In this document: piece after piece, positions 1-7,613 of the stretch
Numbering within the stretch: position 1 is the first letter of the stretch
Layout of the letters: each line of letters begins with the position of its first letter
NCBI GenBank assembly: GCA_964568875.1
Contig: CAZMSH010000018.1
Location: 1-64,000 of the forward strand
DNA: 64,000 bases
Direction of reading: 5' to 3'
Origin: SLNP01 sp964568875
GTDB taxonomy: Bacteria; Bacteroidota; Bacteroidia; Bacteroidales; VadinHA17
Notes under the pieces: model-generated
Databases searched by the model: none
What the model saw: the letters and a program-made list of their open reading frames with translations, nothing else
What the model was told of the DNA's origin: nothing
Made by a program: the position numbers and the translations under genes

Positions 1-206
1 AGTAAATACTATTTGATGCCTGAAGCTCTCATTAAACAACCCCTCAGGTACTATATAACTAACAATATCACCATTAAAATGGTCCAATGTTTCTCTGAAT
101 TGTATTGCAGTATGCAAATTACATCAGGTAAAACTATTTTCCAAATTTTTTTTCATTGTTGGAATACAAGGAATTGTTTTATCCCTTCAAACTAATCAAA
201 TATTTT

Positions 207-554
207 CTATCTAACTAATACATAGTCCATTAGAAGAACTGTCTGCGATAATACCATCCAAAAGAATAGAAAAATCTTGATATCTTTAACTACTCTATTT
301 GATCCTGAAAAGATCATTTCCTTTTCTTCACCTCTAACAACTGTAAAAGCGTACGAATTCCCGTAGTCAATTAAATACCGATTCAAGAACCATCTTCCCA
401 ACTGCTCATCACTGTATATGTCTACTAATTCTTTTGGTAGCCAGATATTGTGGTCCTCATCTCCTTCCATAGGCCAAATAACTACCTGCATGTCTAGGTC
501 GAATATTTCAACACTGACATTCACACCGATTGCTTTGTAATCTTCTGTTTTCAT
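207..554 (-). CDS. Small hypothetical protein with C-terminal hydrophobic segment
   Basis: 115 residues, not recognised. The first 85 residues are acidic and soluble (two aspartate/glutamate-rich stretches, several tryptophans). Residues about 92-112 are hydrophobic and could be one membrane segment or a buried helix. It starts 30 nt downstream of the radC stop on the same strand, so it could be the second gene of that unit. No motif points to a function. It lies in the AT-rich mobile region and may be element cargo. The reading frame is uninterrupted, but the protein is short and the call rests on length and position only. Confidence 0.45.
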   Translation of the reverse strand: MKTEDYKAIGVNVSVEIFDLDMQVVIWPMEGDEDHNIWLPKELVDIYSDEQLGRWFLNRYLIDYGNSYAFTVVRGEEKEMIFSGSNRVVKDIKIFLFFWMVLSQTVLLMDYVLVR

Positions 555-584
555 TTGATAGGTTTTTAAGTTCTTGAATAATGG

Positions 585-1040
585 TTAAGCTTGTCCATTG
601 TCTTCCAGGCTGTAATACTTACCCTCCGGGACAATGATTAAATGGTCCAGCAGTTGTACATCCATCAGGTATGCTGCGTCTCTGATTTTTTTGGTAAGGG
701 TCAAGTCTGATTCACTTGGTACGAGAGCTCCACTGGGATGATTATGGCAGATGATAATTGCACATGCATTAGCCTTTATAGCATACTGCAATATCAATTT
801 TACATCTACCACGGTACCAGCAGTACCACCTTTTGAGATTGTGGTAATGCCTAAGACTCTATTTGAACGGTTTAAGAGCATCAATTTGAATGTCTCGACA
901 TGTTCAATGGTATCCCGGTCCCAACTTCCCAAGAAGAGCTCATAAGCATCCTGTGATGATTTAACCTGGGGCCTCTCTGAAGCTTTGATAGTAGTGGTAT
1001 ATACTAATTTTACTTCAGCAATCTGTGGTGTCTGTTTCAT
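585..1040 (-). CDS. radC: RadC-like JAB/MPN domain protein of a mobile element
   Basis: 151 residues from the ATG at 1040. This is the short, stand-alone form of the RadC family common in integrated elements of Bacteroidota; it lacks the N-terminal helix-hairpin-helix of chromosomal RadC. The JAMM-type metal site is visible: HNHPSG at residues 99-104 followed by S-x-S-D with D112, and an upstream glutamate (E46 or E49). The family is metalloprotease-like; its cellular role is unsettled despite the name. A longer reading from 1118 is open, but it would translate a strong terminator-like hairpin (1085-1115), so the internal ATG is preferred. It lies at the left part of the integrated element. 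Confidence 0.85.
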   Translation of the reverse strand: MKQTPQIAEVKLVYTTTIKASERPQVKSSQDAYELFLGSWDRDTIEHVETFKLMLLNRSNRVLGITTISKGGTAGTVVDVKLILQYAIKANACAIIICHNHPSGALVPSESDLTLTKKIRDAAYLMDVQLLDHLIIVPEGKYYSLEDNGQA

Positions 1041-1084
1041 ATGGATAGGGATTTTGGTTTGACAGTTTGGTAAAAAATGAAATG

Positions 1085-1115
1085 AAAAAGACCACCCAGG
1101 GATGCCCTGAATGGT
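1085..1115 (-). terminator. Terminator-like hairpin upstream of radC
   Basis: On the minus strand the sequence reads GACCA-tt-CAGGG-cat-CCCTG-gg-TGGTC followed by TTTTTC. The stem has two perfect 5-bp arms stacked through a 2-nt internal loop, with a 3-nt apical loop and a U-tract: a textbook intrinsic terminator. It sits 45 nt upstream of the radC ATG, so it either ends transcription arriving from the right or acts as a leader attenuator. Confidence 0.65.
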
Positions 1116-1118
1116 CAA

Positions 1119-1478
1119 TTAAAAGGATGTCAGAACTGCTATGCTACTGAATATGTGTATGTTATACAAATATGACTATTTGAGAAATGCCGTATAATGC
1201 TGTTTTTAAGCGATTTAAGCCACTTTTTGGACTGAGGAATAGATGAATCAGTGATAGGGAGCAAGTCTCTTAAAAAGGGCAGAAGTGGCCTTAAATATGA
1301 CTCGAAGAAGCCTTATGTGTCAGATATACTGTTTGATAGAATTTTGCTATACATCTGTCTGGATATTTTACTTTCAATTTTGCTGTATTGTCCTTCAGTC
1401 CAAGCGTTTAGGCAAGCAAGCTCTTAAAGCAAATTTGGTCGTGGGATGGATATTTGTGTTTGCTTAATGTGCATGGGT
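1119..1478. other. Gene-poor AT-rich stretch inside the element
   Basis: About 360 bp without a convincing gene. A 60-codon open frame on the plus strand (1285-1467) has no recognisable domain and I do not call it. A near match to a minus-strand -7 box (CATATTTG, one base off TAnnTTTG) lies around 1160 and could serve radC. Nothing else is evident. Confidence 0.4.
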
Positions 1479-1679
1479 TTATTCATCAGACTGGTTAGAT
1501 ACTATTCTTTCTCTAATAAAGTTAGTTTGCTTTCGATAAGAAAACAGAAACAATACTAGCAATACAATAACTATCAGAATATTACTGTAGTGTTTGAAAA
1601 AAGACATTTCCATAAGGTATTTTTCATAAATCTTTGCGATGGAAATTAATAAGAATAAAGAACATAAAGCTCTGTACAT
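1479..1679 (-). CDS. Small membrane protein, hypothetical
   Basis: 66 residues with two predicted membrane helices (about 4-16 with flanking polar residues, and a strongly hydrophobic run at about 33-46) and a basic, charged C-terminus. Not recognised. It lies immediately left of the IS1595 insertion, whose target duplication begins at 1701, only 22 nt upstream of its start. Any promoter it had may therefore have been displaced by the insertion. Hydrophobic short frames arise by chance in AT-rich DNA, so confidence is low. Confidence 0.3.
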   Translation of the reverse strand: MYRALCSLFLLISIAKIYEKYLMEMSFFKHYSNILIVIVLLVLFLFSYRKQTNFIRERIVSNQSDE

Positions 1680-1700
1680 ATTATTAATTTCTGAAAATAA

Positions 1701-1708
1701 AACAATTT
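1701..1708. repeat. Left target-site duplication of the IS1595 insertion
   Basis: AACAATTT, repeated exactly at 2780-2787. Eight bases is the duplication length typical of the IS1595 family. Confidence 0.9.
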
Positions 1709-2779
1709 GGCTGTGTTTAAATATACGAATGATTTAATAGAGCTATCTTTAGCTCGGGTAAAAGAATCACCTTAGTGGTGGCCAGCAAAGAGAATGTTTT
1801 CAGTGGTAACGCCTTGTCTCTCAGTTTTTCCAGAGTAATAAACCAATTAAGATAGTTCTGAAGATACTTTGTTGATACTCCGTTAAAATCCCTGATCCAC
1901 GTTTTTAACCTGCTCACTTTACTGTTGACTGTTTGTACATGATAAACCTGGCCCTTAGTGTATCCCTTGCTTCCAACCTTGATTTTGTGATGCTCAAGCT
2001 CCTGCGTCTTTGCAAATGCGCTGTAACTACGATGGGCATCCGTACAGAAAACAGTATCCTTGCGGATCTTACCGGAAAGTGCCTTTTCAACATCTTTCCT
2101 TCTAATTCTTCCCCGGCCGGAGACTGTCATCGCCTGACTGCCAATCCTGTCACAAGTAACTATGACTGCAACCTGATCCTTGGAAATACCGGCAGTCTTT
2201 GCCTTGCCGCCCCTATGTCTGGGTTTTCGTGCAAGATGCCTGTTTCCCTTTTCACTATGAAGAAAAAAAACATCGTCACTTTCACATACAAACCTGAAGT
2301 CATCATCTGATATGGCTGACAATGACCCCAATATCTTATGGCGCCAGTTAAATGAGGTGGGTACACTAATTCCTGTCTCGCTTGCGCATTTTCGTATGGA
2401 ATATCCCATGAACATACACCACAAATACTTATTGAACTTGTCCTTCTTGTGCAAGCCTTCCAAGGCAGTACCGGTTGATTCATTGAAATATTTACCACAT
2501 TCTTTGCAGCGAAACCTCTGTACGCCTTTTAACCTGCCGTTGGCAAAATATGTTTTACTACCACAATGCGGGCATTTCTCTCCAAGTAACTTGTCCGATT
2601 CAGACTTAATCGAAGATGTGGCAGTCTCACCATGGACAAGATGCTTATATAACTCATTTATTACTTCTTGTTGGTGCTCCGGACTGAGTTGCTTGAAGCC
2701 AGATACTAATTCTTCTATCCCCATAAGTAAAATTGTTTCCACAAATATAATCAATTCAGCCGTAATATTAAACTAAGCC
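1709..2779 (-). mobile_element. Complete IS1595-family insertion sequence, 1071 bp
   Basis: The ends form imperfect inverted repeats of about 24 bp. The left end reads GGCTGTGTTTAAATATACGA and the reverse complement of the right end reads GGCTTAGTTTAATATTACGG, both starting GGCT with a shared GTTTAA block. The element is flanked by a perfect 8-bp direct repeat AACAATTT (1701-1708 and 2780-2787). Its single gene (1717-2724) is a full-length transposase. Intact gene, ends and duplication suggest a recent, possibly still active insertion. It disrupts no obvious gene. Confidence 0.92.
1717..2724 (-). CDS. IS1595-family transposase
   Basis: 335 residues from the ATG at 2724 (an upstream in-frame Met at 2754 lies in the inverted repeat and is less likely). 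Domains in order: a short helical N-terminus; a zinc ribbon with CPHCG near residues 51-55 and CKECG near 73-77; then an ISXO2-type DDE-fold catalytic domain. Candidate catalytic residues are D150/D151 in CESDD, D229 in CTDAH, and the H-x4-N...K signature (H262, N267, K274), matching the DDN-type site of this family. Length is full for the family and there is no frameshift. It moves its own insertion sequence (1709-2779). Confidence 0.93.
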   Translation of the reverse strand: MGIEELVSGFKQLSPEHQQEVINELYKHLVHGETATSSIKSESDKLLGEKCPHCGSKTYFANGRLKGVQRFRCKECGKYFNESTGTALEGLHKKDKFNKYLWCMFMGYSIRKCASETGISVPTSFNWRHKILGSLSAISDDDFRFVCESDDVFFLHSEKGNRHLARKPRHRGGKAKTAGISKDQVAVIVTCDRIGSQAMTVSGRGRIRRKDVEKALSGKIRKDTVFCTDAHRSYSAFAKTQELEHHKIKVGSKGYTKGQVYHVQTVNSKVSRLKTWIRDFNGVSTKYLQNYLNWFITLEKLRDKALPLKTFSLLATTKVILLPELKIALLNHSYI

Positions 2780-2787
2780 AACAATTT
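2780..2787. repeat. Right target-site duplication of the IS1595 insertion
   Basis: AACAATTT, identical to 1701-1708. Confidence 0.9.
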
Positions 2788-2905
2788 TTGAGTCATTCTT
2801 CGATGCATTTACAAAATCATTATATTTCGCAAACTTTAAAAAATTTGTCCATCGCAAAAATGGTTCAATAAATAATGAACCAACTCTACTAATTGGATAT
2901 TTCAG

Positions 2906-2940
2906 TCATATTGACCCCTCAAATCGGTCATGTTGACCCC
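2906..2940. repeat. Tandem IS21-like end repeats
   Basis: Two near-identical 13-mers, TCATATTGACCCC (2906-2918) and TCATGTTGACCCC (2928-2940), lie 22 bp apart. Spaced repeats of this kind are typical of the multiple transposase-binding sites at IS21-family ends. No istA or istB gene is present nearby, so this would be a solo end left by a deletion. It lies beside the point where the IS3 remnant loses similarity to its family. The IS21 assignment is by motif style only. Confidence 0.4.
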
Positions 2941-2981
2941 CTGAAGGTTTTATTTGAAAGAACAGATGGTAACTGACAATA

Positions 2982-3224
2982 TTACCGTTTTTTTCTTAAG
3001 CTTTCACCCTTTAATTCTATAATGTTTGATGAGTGAACCAGCCTATCCAACTCTTCCATAATCTGAAGGTCTTTGTTGCTGGCTTTCGTTGGCGTATAAT
3101 AGAGCGAGCTTCTGGAAATACCCAAAAGTTCACATTGGTAGCATATACTCATGGCTCCTTCTTCTCGTTCGACCATCTGCCGGCGTGTATCCAAGGGGAT
3201 CATAGAACCTTTTTTTTTAACCAA
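2982..3224 (-). pseudogene. Truncated IS3-family orfB (transposase N-terminus only)
   Basis: The frame overlaps orfA in the -1 phase and begins inside the A-run where IS3 elements shift frame. Residues 8-66 match the start of IS3/IS150-type OrfB (a small HTH-like region with the LLGISRSSLYY motif). After LDRLV (about position 3023) the sequence stops resembling the family and ends in a short unrelated tail. The whole integrase-like catalytic core (DDE) is missing, so the product cannot be a working transposase. The break lies next to the IS21-like end repeats at 2906-2940. Confidence 0.8.
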
Positions 3225-3487
3225 TTGATATCTACCGATAGTTGTCCTATCTGATGAATCAAATCCTCATTTTCCTTCTTAAGCTTCTTTACCTCAGTAG
3301 ACTCTTCCATGGAGGAGCTAAATATCTTTCCTGCATTGGATAAAAAATCTTTCTTCCAATGTGTGATTAAGTTCGGATGCACCTGATAAATCTGAGCGAG
3401 TTCAGATATTGTCTTTATCTCCTTGATTGCTTCAATTGCAACCTTGGCCTTAAAATCAGCCGTAAATGTTCTTCTTGACTTTTTCAT
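3200..3487 (-). CDS. IS3-family OrfA (HTH protein)
   Basis: 95 residues. The N-terminal half is the HTH_Tnp_1 type DNA-binding domain (FTADFKAKVAIEAIK, then SELAQIYQVHPNLITHWKK). The C-terminal 30 residues form a heptad-rich coiled coil ending in WLKKKVL. The gene ends over a run of nine A residues (3210-3218 on the plus strand as T), a classic -1 slippery site allowing OrfAB fusion. Because orfB is truncated, only OrfA and a short dead fusion can be made. OrfA alone is usually an inhibitor of transposition in this family. Confidence 0.85.
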   Translation of the reverse strand: MKKSRRTFTADFKAKVAIEAIKEIKTISELAQIYQVHPNLITHWKKDFLSNAGKIFSSSMEESTEVKKLKKENEDLIHQIGQLSVDINWLKKKVL

Positions 3488-3489
3488 AT

Positions 3490-3521
3490 GACAGAAATTT
3501 TAAAGTTATTAATTTTCTGTC
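3490..3521. repeat. Inverted repeat in the leader of IS3 orfA
   Basis: GACAGAAA and TTTCTGTC form 8-bp arms about 16 nt apart, extended by A/T pairs, 3 nt upstream of the orfA start. In RNA this would fold over the start region and could limit translation when read from outside promoters. Confidence 0.5.
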
Positions 3522-3529
3522 CAGATTTT

Positions 3530-3649
3530 TTAGACCATCATACCCTCTGATGGTTGGTATTTCCTAATACCCTTTTCTTTAAAGAAGTCGACGTAATCGG
3601 TAGATGTAATTTCTACCTTGTTACCGTCAACACGATAAAACGGCTTCAT
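3530..3649 (-). pseudogene. N-terminal stub of an element gene, cut by the IS3 insertion
   Basis: 39 codons starting with ATG at 3649, which overlaps the TGA of the HTH gene (ATGA, translational coupling). The first 35 residues (MKPFYRVDGNKVEITS, then a KGIRKYQPSEG segment) look like a real protein start. The last codons GMMV and the stop come from the IS3 terminal repeat beginning near 3540. In related Bacteroidota elements the gene after the excisionase-type HTH protein often encodes a primase or other replication protein, and this start resembles those N-termini. That identity is an inference. Confidence 0.6.
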
Positions 3650-3912
3650 GATAAACCTCCTTTCTGAAATTCAGCTTTTACATGGTTTAACTCGAGGTAC
3701 TCGACGATGTCCGAGTACTTGTAGTAGATCTTTCTACCGATCTGTGAGAAGGGGATAACATTTTTATCCCGGTAGTTCTGCAGGGTGCGCTTCGAAATCA
3801 TAAGCATTCTGCATACTTGTTCGCCTGAAAGCCACTCATGTGGTGTGCTTTTTGCCTTTTGTTCCTCGGGCACATTGCCTCCAGGACCATTTTCGAAAAA
3901 CTTAGTTTTCAT
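3646..3912 (-). CDS. Excisionase-type helix-turn-helix protein
   Basis: 88 residues with a MerR-like/HTH_17 domain at about 24-76: EWLSGEQVCRMLMISKRT, then LQNYRDKNVIPFSQIGRK and a YSDIVEYL helix. Such proteins bind DNA and act as excision or regulation factors in integrative elements of Bacteroidota, typically encoded between the integrase/RteC genes and the replication genes, as here. It overlaps the next, truncated gene by 4 nt. An RBS-like GGAGG precedes that downstream start rather than this one. A role as recombination directionality factor is inferred from family and position. Confidence 0.85.
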   Translation of the reverse strand: MKTKFFENGPGGNVPEEQKAKSTPHEWLSGEQVCRMLMISKRTLQNYRDKNVIPFSQIGRKIYYKYSDIVEYLELNHVKAEFQKGGLS

Positions 3913-4050
3913 AATTAATAATTTTTAGGTTAATGAAAACTTGCGCAAGTATTTCAATGCAAAAATGCACCGCATTGCAGTGTAGTTCTTTACAGTTGAA
4001 TTCAAGTTGAATGATATTTTCCCCTATACCCAGATTTGGGTTAGTGGATG

Positions 4051-4962
4051 CTAGAGCTTATTATTGGCGTAATCGTCGAATGCTTGCTTTAATGAAGAGA
4101 GAAATGGTGATACATCCTTCTTACGCTCCGTTGCTCTGGAGTGTTTACTCTCTGAATCTATTATCTGAATATTGAAAATTGCAGAAAAGAACTCGACAAC
4201 CTCTTTCCTTGTTAAACTATTTCCATCTCTCTTTATTGAACGAGTTTCATTTAGAGCCGTAATTAATTCCAGTAAATCAGTATCGGATTTTGCCCAGGAA
4301 ATTGAATTTTTCTGGACAAACGATTTTGTCTGTTCTAGAGTTGCTGAGGTTTGGTGTTTGTCTTCCCTTGACTTAAGTACTTCCAATTTTTTGTTCAGGA
4401 AATCAATTGTAGCTTCAATGAAATCTCTCTTTGTCCTAAGCAACGTAGAGATTTTTTTAATAAGGAATCCATCTTCTCGGTAGGCTTGGGAATTTGAGCC
4501 ACCAGAATAGGCAATAATAACTGCAAAATGCAAGAATAGGGATATTTCATAATCACGTGAAAATTCATCATCGAATAACTCTTTATTACAATTCTTAAAT
4601 GCAAAGTTCAACCTAGATAAATCATTTGTTATCTGCTCTAAAAGCCTGTACTTGTCCATGGTAGTTGCTAGTCTTTCATAGGCTTCCTGATAGCTGTCAA
4701 AACTATGACTTAGAAGCTGAAAATATTCTGATTTAGATGTCATTTCATGGATGCAATCTTTGATTTCAAAGTCCCCATGCCTCAGATCGAAGTTGTAGTA
4801 TTCCTTTCCTTTATCAAAAACAAGAGAAACCTCAGTCCTGCCATCCCAAGAATACTTTGGTTTACCCTTGGGGTATTTATTATCATGCAGCAAGACCTCA
4901 AATCCAAAATCCGTTAAGAGTTCGATCAATCCCTTATTATCTTTTCTATGCTCTACCTGCAT
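4051..4962 (-). CDS. RteC-like regulatory protein of an integrative element
   Basis: 303 residues from the ATG at 4962, which is 4 nt after the integrase stop; the longer reading from 4998 would overlap the integrase by 32 nt. The C-terminal part (about residues 215-303) has the RteC pattern: a LLELITALNETRSI helix, then LTRKEVVEFFSAIFNIQI, then a basic segment and a terminal helix SPFLSSLKQAFDDYANN. RteC in Bacteroides conjugative transposons controls excision gene expression; homologues sit next to integrases in many elements. The N-terminal half is less conserved. Likely cotranscribed with the integrase. Confidence 0.75.
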   Translation of the reverse strand: MQVEHRKDNKGLIELLTDFGFEVLLHDNKYPKGKPKYSWDGRTEVSLVFDKGKEYYNFDLRHGDFEIKDCIHEMTSKSEYFQLLSHSFDSYQEAYERLATTMDKYRLLEQITNDLSRLNFAFKNCNKELFDDEFSRDYEISLFLHFAVIIAYSGGSNSQAYREDGFLIKKISTLLRTKRDFIEATIDFLNKKLEVLKSREDKHQTSATLEQTKSFVQKNSISWAKSDTDLLELITALNETRSIKRDGNSLTRKEVVEFFSAIFNIQIIDSESKHSRATERKKDVSPFLSSLKQAFDDYANNKL

Positions 4963-4966
4963 AACT

Positions 4967-6178
4967 TCATATTTTAATAACACTATCCAAAGTATCATCT
5001 ACTGCATTCTCATCAAAGGATGGCAGGTATGCTTCTGTTACCTTAATGCTTGAATGCCCTATTGTCTTCGACAAGTTATAAATATTATCCGTCTTCTGAC
5101 GTGCAATATCAGCAAAAGAATGCCTGGCAGTATGAGTAGTGATTTTCTTATTTATGCCTGCCAACTTCCCAAGTTCCTTGAGATATTTGTTGATAAGAGC
5201 AGTTTTGGATCCTATCTGGTTGTGAAGGAACATTGGGTCTGAGTAATCATACCTGTCAGAAAGAAATGGGAATATGAATGATTCACCGGTGCCTTTATAC
5301 TTATCAAGGATTGCTAATGGCTTCTCTTTGAGTTTCAAAGAATGAGTTTTTTTGGTTTTATACATTATGTAAACCAATCTCCCATCCTGAACACTATCCC
5401 ACTTAAGTAATAAAATATCGCTGATTCTTATTCCGGCATTATAAAATGAGAAGAGGAATACATTTCGTACATGATCTAATATACTCTCTTTGGTGAGGTT
5501 AAGCTCTTCTATCAGTACTATTTCCTTGATATTCAGACGGTCTTTGTTGGGCCTCCCAAGCTTTAGTTTGTATTTTGCGAAGGGATTAGCATTTTGCTCA
5601 ATTATGCCAGCTTCAATTGCTTTGTTAAAGAATGACCTTAGCTTTGAAAGATAGCCGTGTATTGTAGTTTGCTCTTTACCTTCTTTCTTCAATTGACTTT
5701 GGTACTTATTAAGAAAGCTATTATCTATTTCTTCAAAAAGCAGGGTTGGAGATTCATGAAACCCCTTAATTGAATTAAGAACTGCAGTGTATTTTTTATA
5801 GGTTCCGATGTTATTGTTAACCTTAAGATCTGCGATGTATGCATCAGCAAATACTAAAAAATCGTGAGATGCCGGCTCAATCATTAATGATTTAACTACT
5901 TGTGCGGTAACTAATTTGCCATTCTTCTCGAGATCTGCAGTAATGCTCTTAGCTCTGCTTATCTTGTTTTCGATATAGTCATTTATACTCTTATGCTTTG
6001 GATGAGATGATCGTATATATTTCCTATTTTTAGCATTCTTATTGAAGTCTCCCGGCTCAACCGAGTACATCAGACCTATTCTTGCATGCTTCCTCTTGAT
6101 AGTAATTCTGAGCATTAAGGTATGCTCTTTTGAATTCCTGACAGGATCGCTATTGAGTTCAATATTAAAACTTACCAT
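4967..6178 (-). CDS. Tyrosine recombinase / site-specific integrase
   Basis: 403 residues with three parts: an arm-DNA-binding N-terminus (about 1-95), a SAM-like core-binding domain (about 105-195) and the catalytic domain (about 215-395). The active-site residues are all visible: R251 in NAGIRISD, H349 and R352 in HTARHS, H375 in IGHSS and the nucleophile Y384 in TEAYL. It is full length for the Bacteroidota integrase family. It would integrate and, with a helper, excise the element covering the left 6 kb. It is followed directly by the RteC-like gene and sits about 160 bp from the putative attachment site at 6336-6357. Confidence 0.93.
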   Translation of the reverse strand: MVSFNIELNSDPVRNSKEHTLMLRITIKRKHARIGLMYSVEPGDFNKNAKNRKYIRSSHPKHKSINDYIENKISRAKSITADLEKNGKLVTAQVVKSLMIEPASHDFLVFADAYIADLKVNNNIGTYKKYTAVLNSIKGFHESPTLLFEEIDNSFLNKYQSQLKKEGKEQTTIHGYLSKLRSFFNKAIEAGIIEQNANPFAKYKLKLGRPNKDRLNIKEIVLIEELNLTKESILDHVRNVFLFSFYNAGIRISDILLLKWDSVQDGRLVYIMYKTKKTHSLKLKEKPLAILDKYKGTGESFIFPFLSDRYDYSDPMFLHNQIGSKTALINKYLKELGKLAGINKKITTHTARHSFADIARQKTDNIYNLSKTIGHSSIKVTEAYLPSFDENAVDDTLDSVIKI

Positions 6179-6335
6179 AATAGTTCAAATTTACGTTTTC
6201 CTGGATATTTACTGAAACATTACTGAAACATTTTCTGCATTTCGTTGCTTCTTAATGCATAATCATTCTCCTGCAACTTTTTTAAATCACAGTAAATGAA
6301 TACATTTAGATGAAACATGAAGAAACGGGAGGAAA

Positions 6336-6357
6336 GGTTTCGAGCCCTGGCGGGTCA
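6336..6357 (+). other. Putative attachment site: tRNA 3'-end-like sequence
   Basis: GGTTTCGAGCCC followed by TGG and CGGGTCA resembles the T-arm and acceptor 3' strand of a tRNA gene, perhaps tRNA-Lys. It is followed within 10 nt by a strong terminator, as expected after a tRNA. No 5' half of a tRNA lies upstream; instead the integrase gene begins about 160 bp away. This fits the duplicated 3' end left when an element integrates into a tRNA gene, with the intact tRNA beyond the left edge of the window. The T-loop is not canonical, so this is tentative. Confidence 0.4.
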
Positions 6358-6360
6358 ACA

Positions 6361-6391
6361 AAAAAACCCGGACGACAAGCCCGGGTTTTTC
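6361..6391. terminator. Bidirectional intrinsic terminator
   Basis: AACCCGG (6365-6371) and CCGGGTT (6381-6387) form a 7-bp stem with a 9-nt loop, flanked by an A-run on the left and a T-run on the right. It therefore works in both directions. It lies just after the stop of the minus-strand gene at 6408 and at the host side of the integrated element. Confidence 0.85.
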
Positions 6392-6407
6392 TATTGCTAT
6401 AATCCTT

Positions 6408-7502
6408 TTAATTCTTAAAGGCGTCGGAGATGTGCTTCCAGTATTTGTAGTGGAAGTCAAGGCTTACCGGGTCGAGTATCTGGTGATAGGTTCGAGGCTC
6501 GTCTTCAGGTGCAAATTTACGTACCGCCCTGTCCTCATACAACGCATTCACCTCTGGATGGAACTGCACGGCAAAAACATTTGCGTATTTTGAGTGGGCA
6601 AATGCCTCGATAACCTTGCCGTCATCAGATAGCGCCGTTACCTCAAATCCTGTACCCAGTTCCTTGAGTGCCTGGTGATGGCTGCTGTAGATAAGCGGCC
6701 TGGCTTCTTTGGAGACCTTAATGGTCTCTCCGAAAAACGGATGCGATGTGAACCTGATGGTATGAAAGTTAATTCCCATCAGAAGGGTATCCTTGACAAT
6801 CTCCTGCCAGTAGTTGCGGTGAAGCTGCTCGCGGTCGAGGGTTACAATCTCCTCAGCTGTCTTCTTTCCATATATCTGATCCGGTATATCCTGTACCAGC
6901 GATCCTCCTGTTGCCACATTCATTGTCTGCATTCCAAGACAGAATCCGGTTACAACGTAATCAGGCCTCTCCTCCAGGAAGGGCACAAATGCTTCATTAC
7001 GAGAGCCTCCCAGAAGGTGGAAGATAAAACTGAGTTCAAACCGGTGACGCCCGGGATCGGTAACAACAGAATGGGTGTTTTCCTCCCCCAATATTACAGG
7101 CTGAATATCAGGACCGCCAAAAAATATCACACCGTCAGATGAATCAAACAGCTCGCGATATGCCGGTGAACAACCATTCTCTTCAAACAGATTTAAATCT
7201 GTAAGTTCCCCCTCAACCCTCCTGAGAGTAAAGTTAGAAAGACCGTTTTCGTTTATGTATCTCTCCGTTCTTTCGAAGTTGTATGTCTGCGATGGGTGGT
7301 AGATACCTATGAATGTCGTTGTGGCCGGCACCTGAAAGATCTCCTTTTCCATAAGGAACCGAACAGTCTGCAGGTTGGCTGTGGTAGGATTTGCAATCAG
7401 GACTGTGATTTGCTTCTCTTCCGACTTGCCGGATTGTGAACCACAACTGAATGCCAGCAGGACTATTACCGGCAGGATGAGCAGGAACTGAATTCTTTTC
7501 AT
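6408..7502 (-). CDS. Class I glutamine amidotransferase-like lipoprotein (peptidase C26 type)
   Basis: 364 residues. A lipoprotein signal ends at LLAFSC with C20. The body has the class I amidotransferase / gamma-glutamyl-hydrolase fold: an FFGGPD oxyanion-type loop near 128-132, nucleophile C188 in GFCLGMQ, and H315/E317 in VQFHPEV, completing a Cys-His-Glu triad. No synthetase domain is attached, so it probably hydrolyses a gamma-glutamyl amide or peptide outside the cytoplasm. The exact substrate cannot be read from sequence. The next gene on the strand (7614-9281) encodes another lipoprotein hydrolase 111 bp upstream, which fits extracytoplasmic scavenging of amides. It ends at a strong terminator. 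Confidence 0.85.
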   Translation of the reverse strand: MKRIQFLLILPVIVLLAFSCGSQSGKSEEKQITVLIANPTTANLQTVRFLMEKEIFQVPATTTFIGIYHPSQTYNFERTERYINENGLSNFTLRRVEGELTDLNLFEENGCSPAYRELFDSSDGVIFFGGPDIQPVILGEENTHSVVTDPGRHRFELSFIFHLLGGSRNEAFVPFLEERPDYVVTGFCLGMQTMNVATGGSLVQDIPDQIYGKKTAEEIVTLDREQLHRNYWQEIVKDTLLMGINFHTIRFTSHPFFGETIKVSKEARPLIYSSHHQALKELGTGFEVTALSDDGKVIEAFAHSKYANVFAVQFHPEVNALYEDRAVRKFAPEDEPRTYHQILDPVSLDFHYKYWKHISDAFKN

Positions 7503-7613
7503 GTTTAAATTGTTGGTTTTGGTTTATCTGGTATCGACAAAAGTACTATTTTCATTTAAAAGGAGAAAGTACCATCTGATCTCTAATGCTGGTATATAGA
7601 GGTCTGAAGAAAT

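Larger units (their letters stand above)
3020..3540 (-). mobile_element. Remnant of an IS3-family (IS150-like) element
   Basis: It contains full orfA, the frameshift site and the first third of orfB. One terminal repeat is recognisable: on the minus strand from 3540 it reads TGATGGTC-TAAAAAA-TC-TGGACAG, the pattern seen at IS150-type ends. The other end and the catalytic domain are lost near 3020. The insertion point falls inside the small gene 3530-3649, so the element broke a gene of the integrated element before being truncated itself. Confidence 0.75.

Noticed and set aside
13..195. 60-codon open frame at the left edge
   Set aside because: No domain, no signal, low-complexity AT-rich codons; likely chance.
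1933..2776. Open frames opposite the IS1595 transposase
   Set aside because: They lie antisense to a clearly identified gene and have no family features.
1717..6178. Phage or full conjugative element
   Set aside because: No structural phage genes, relaxase or transfer genes are visible; only integrase, RteC-like and HTH genes remain in the window.
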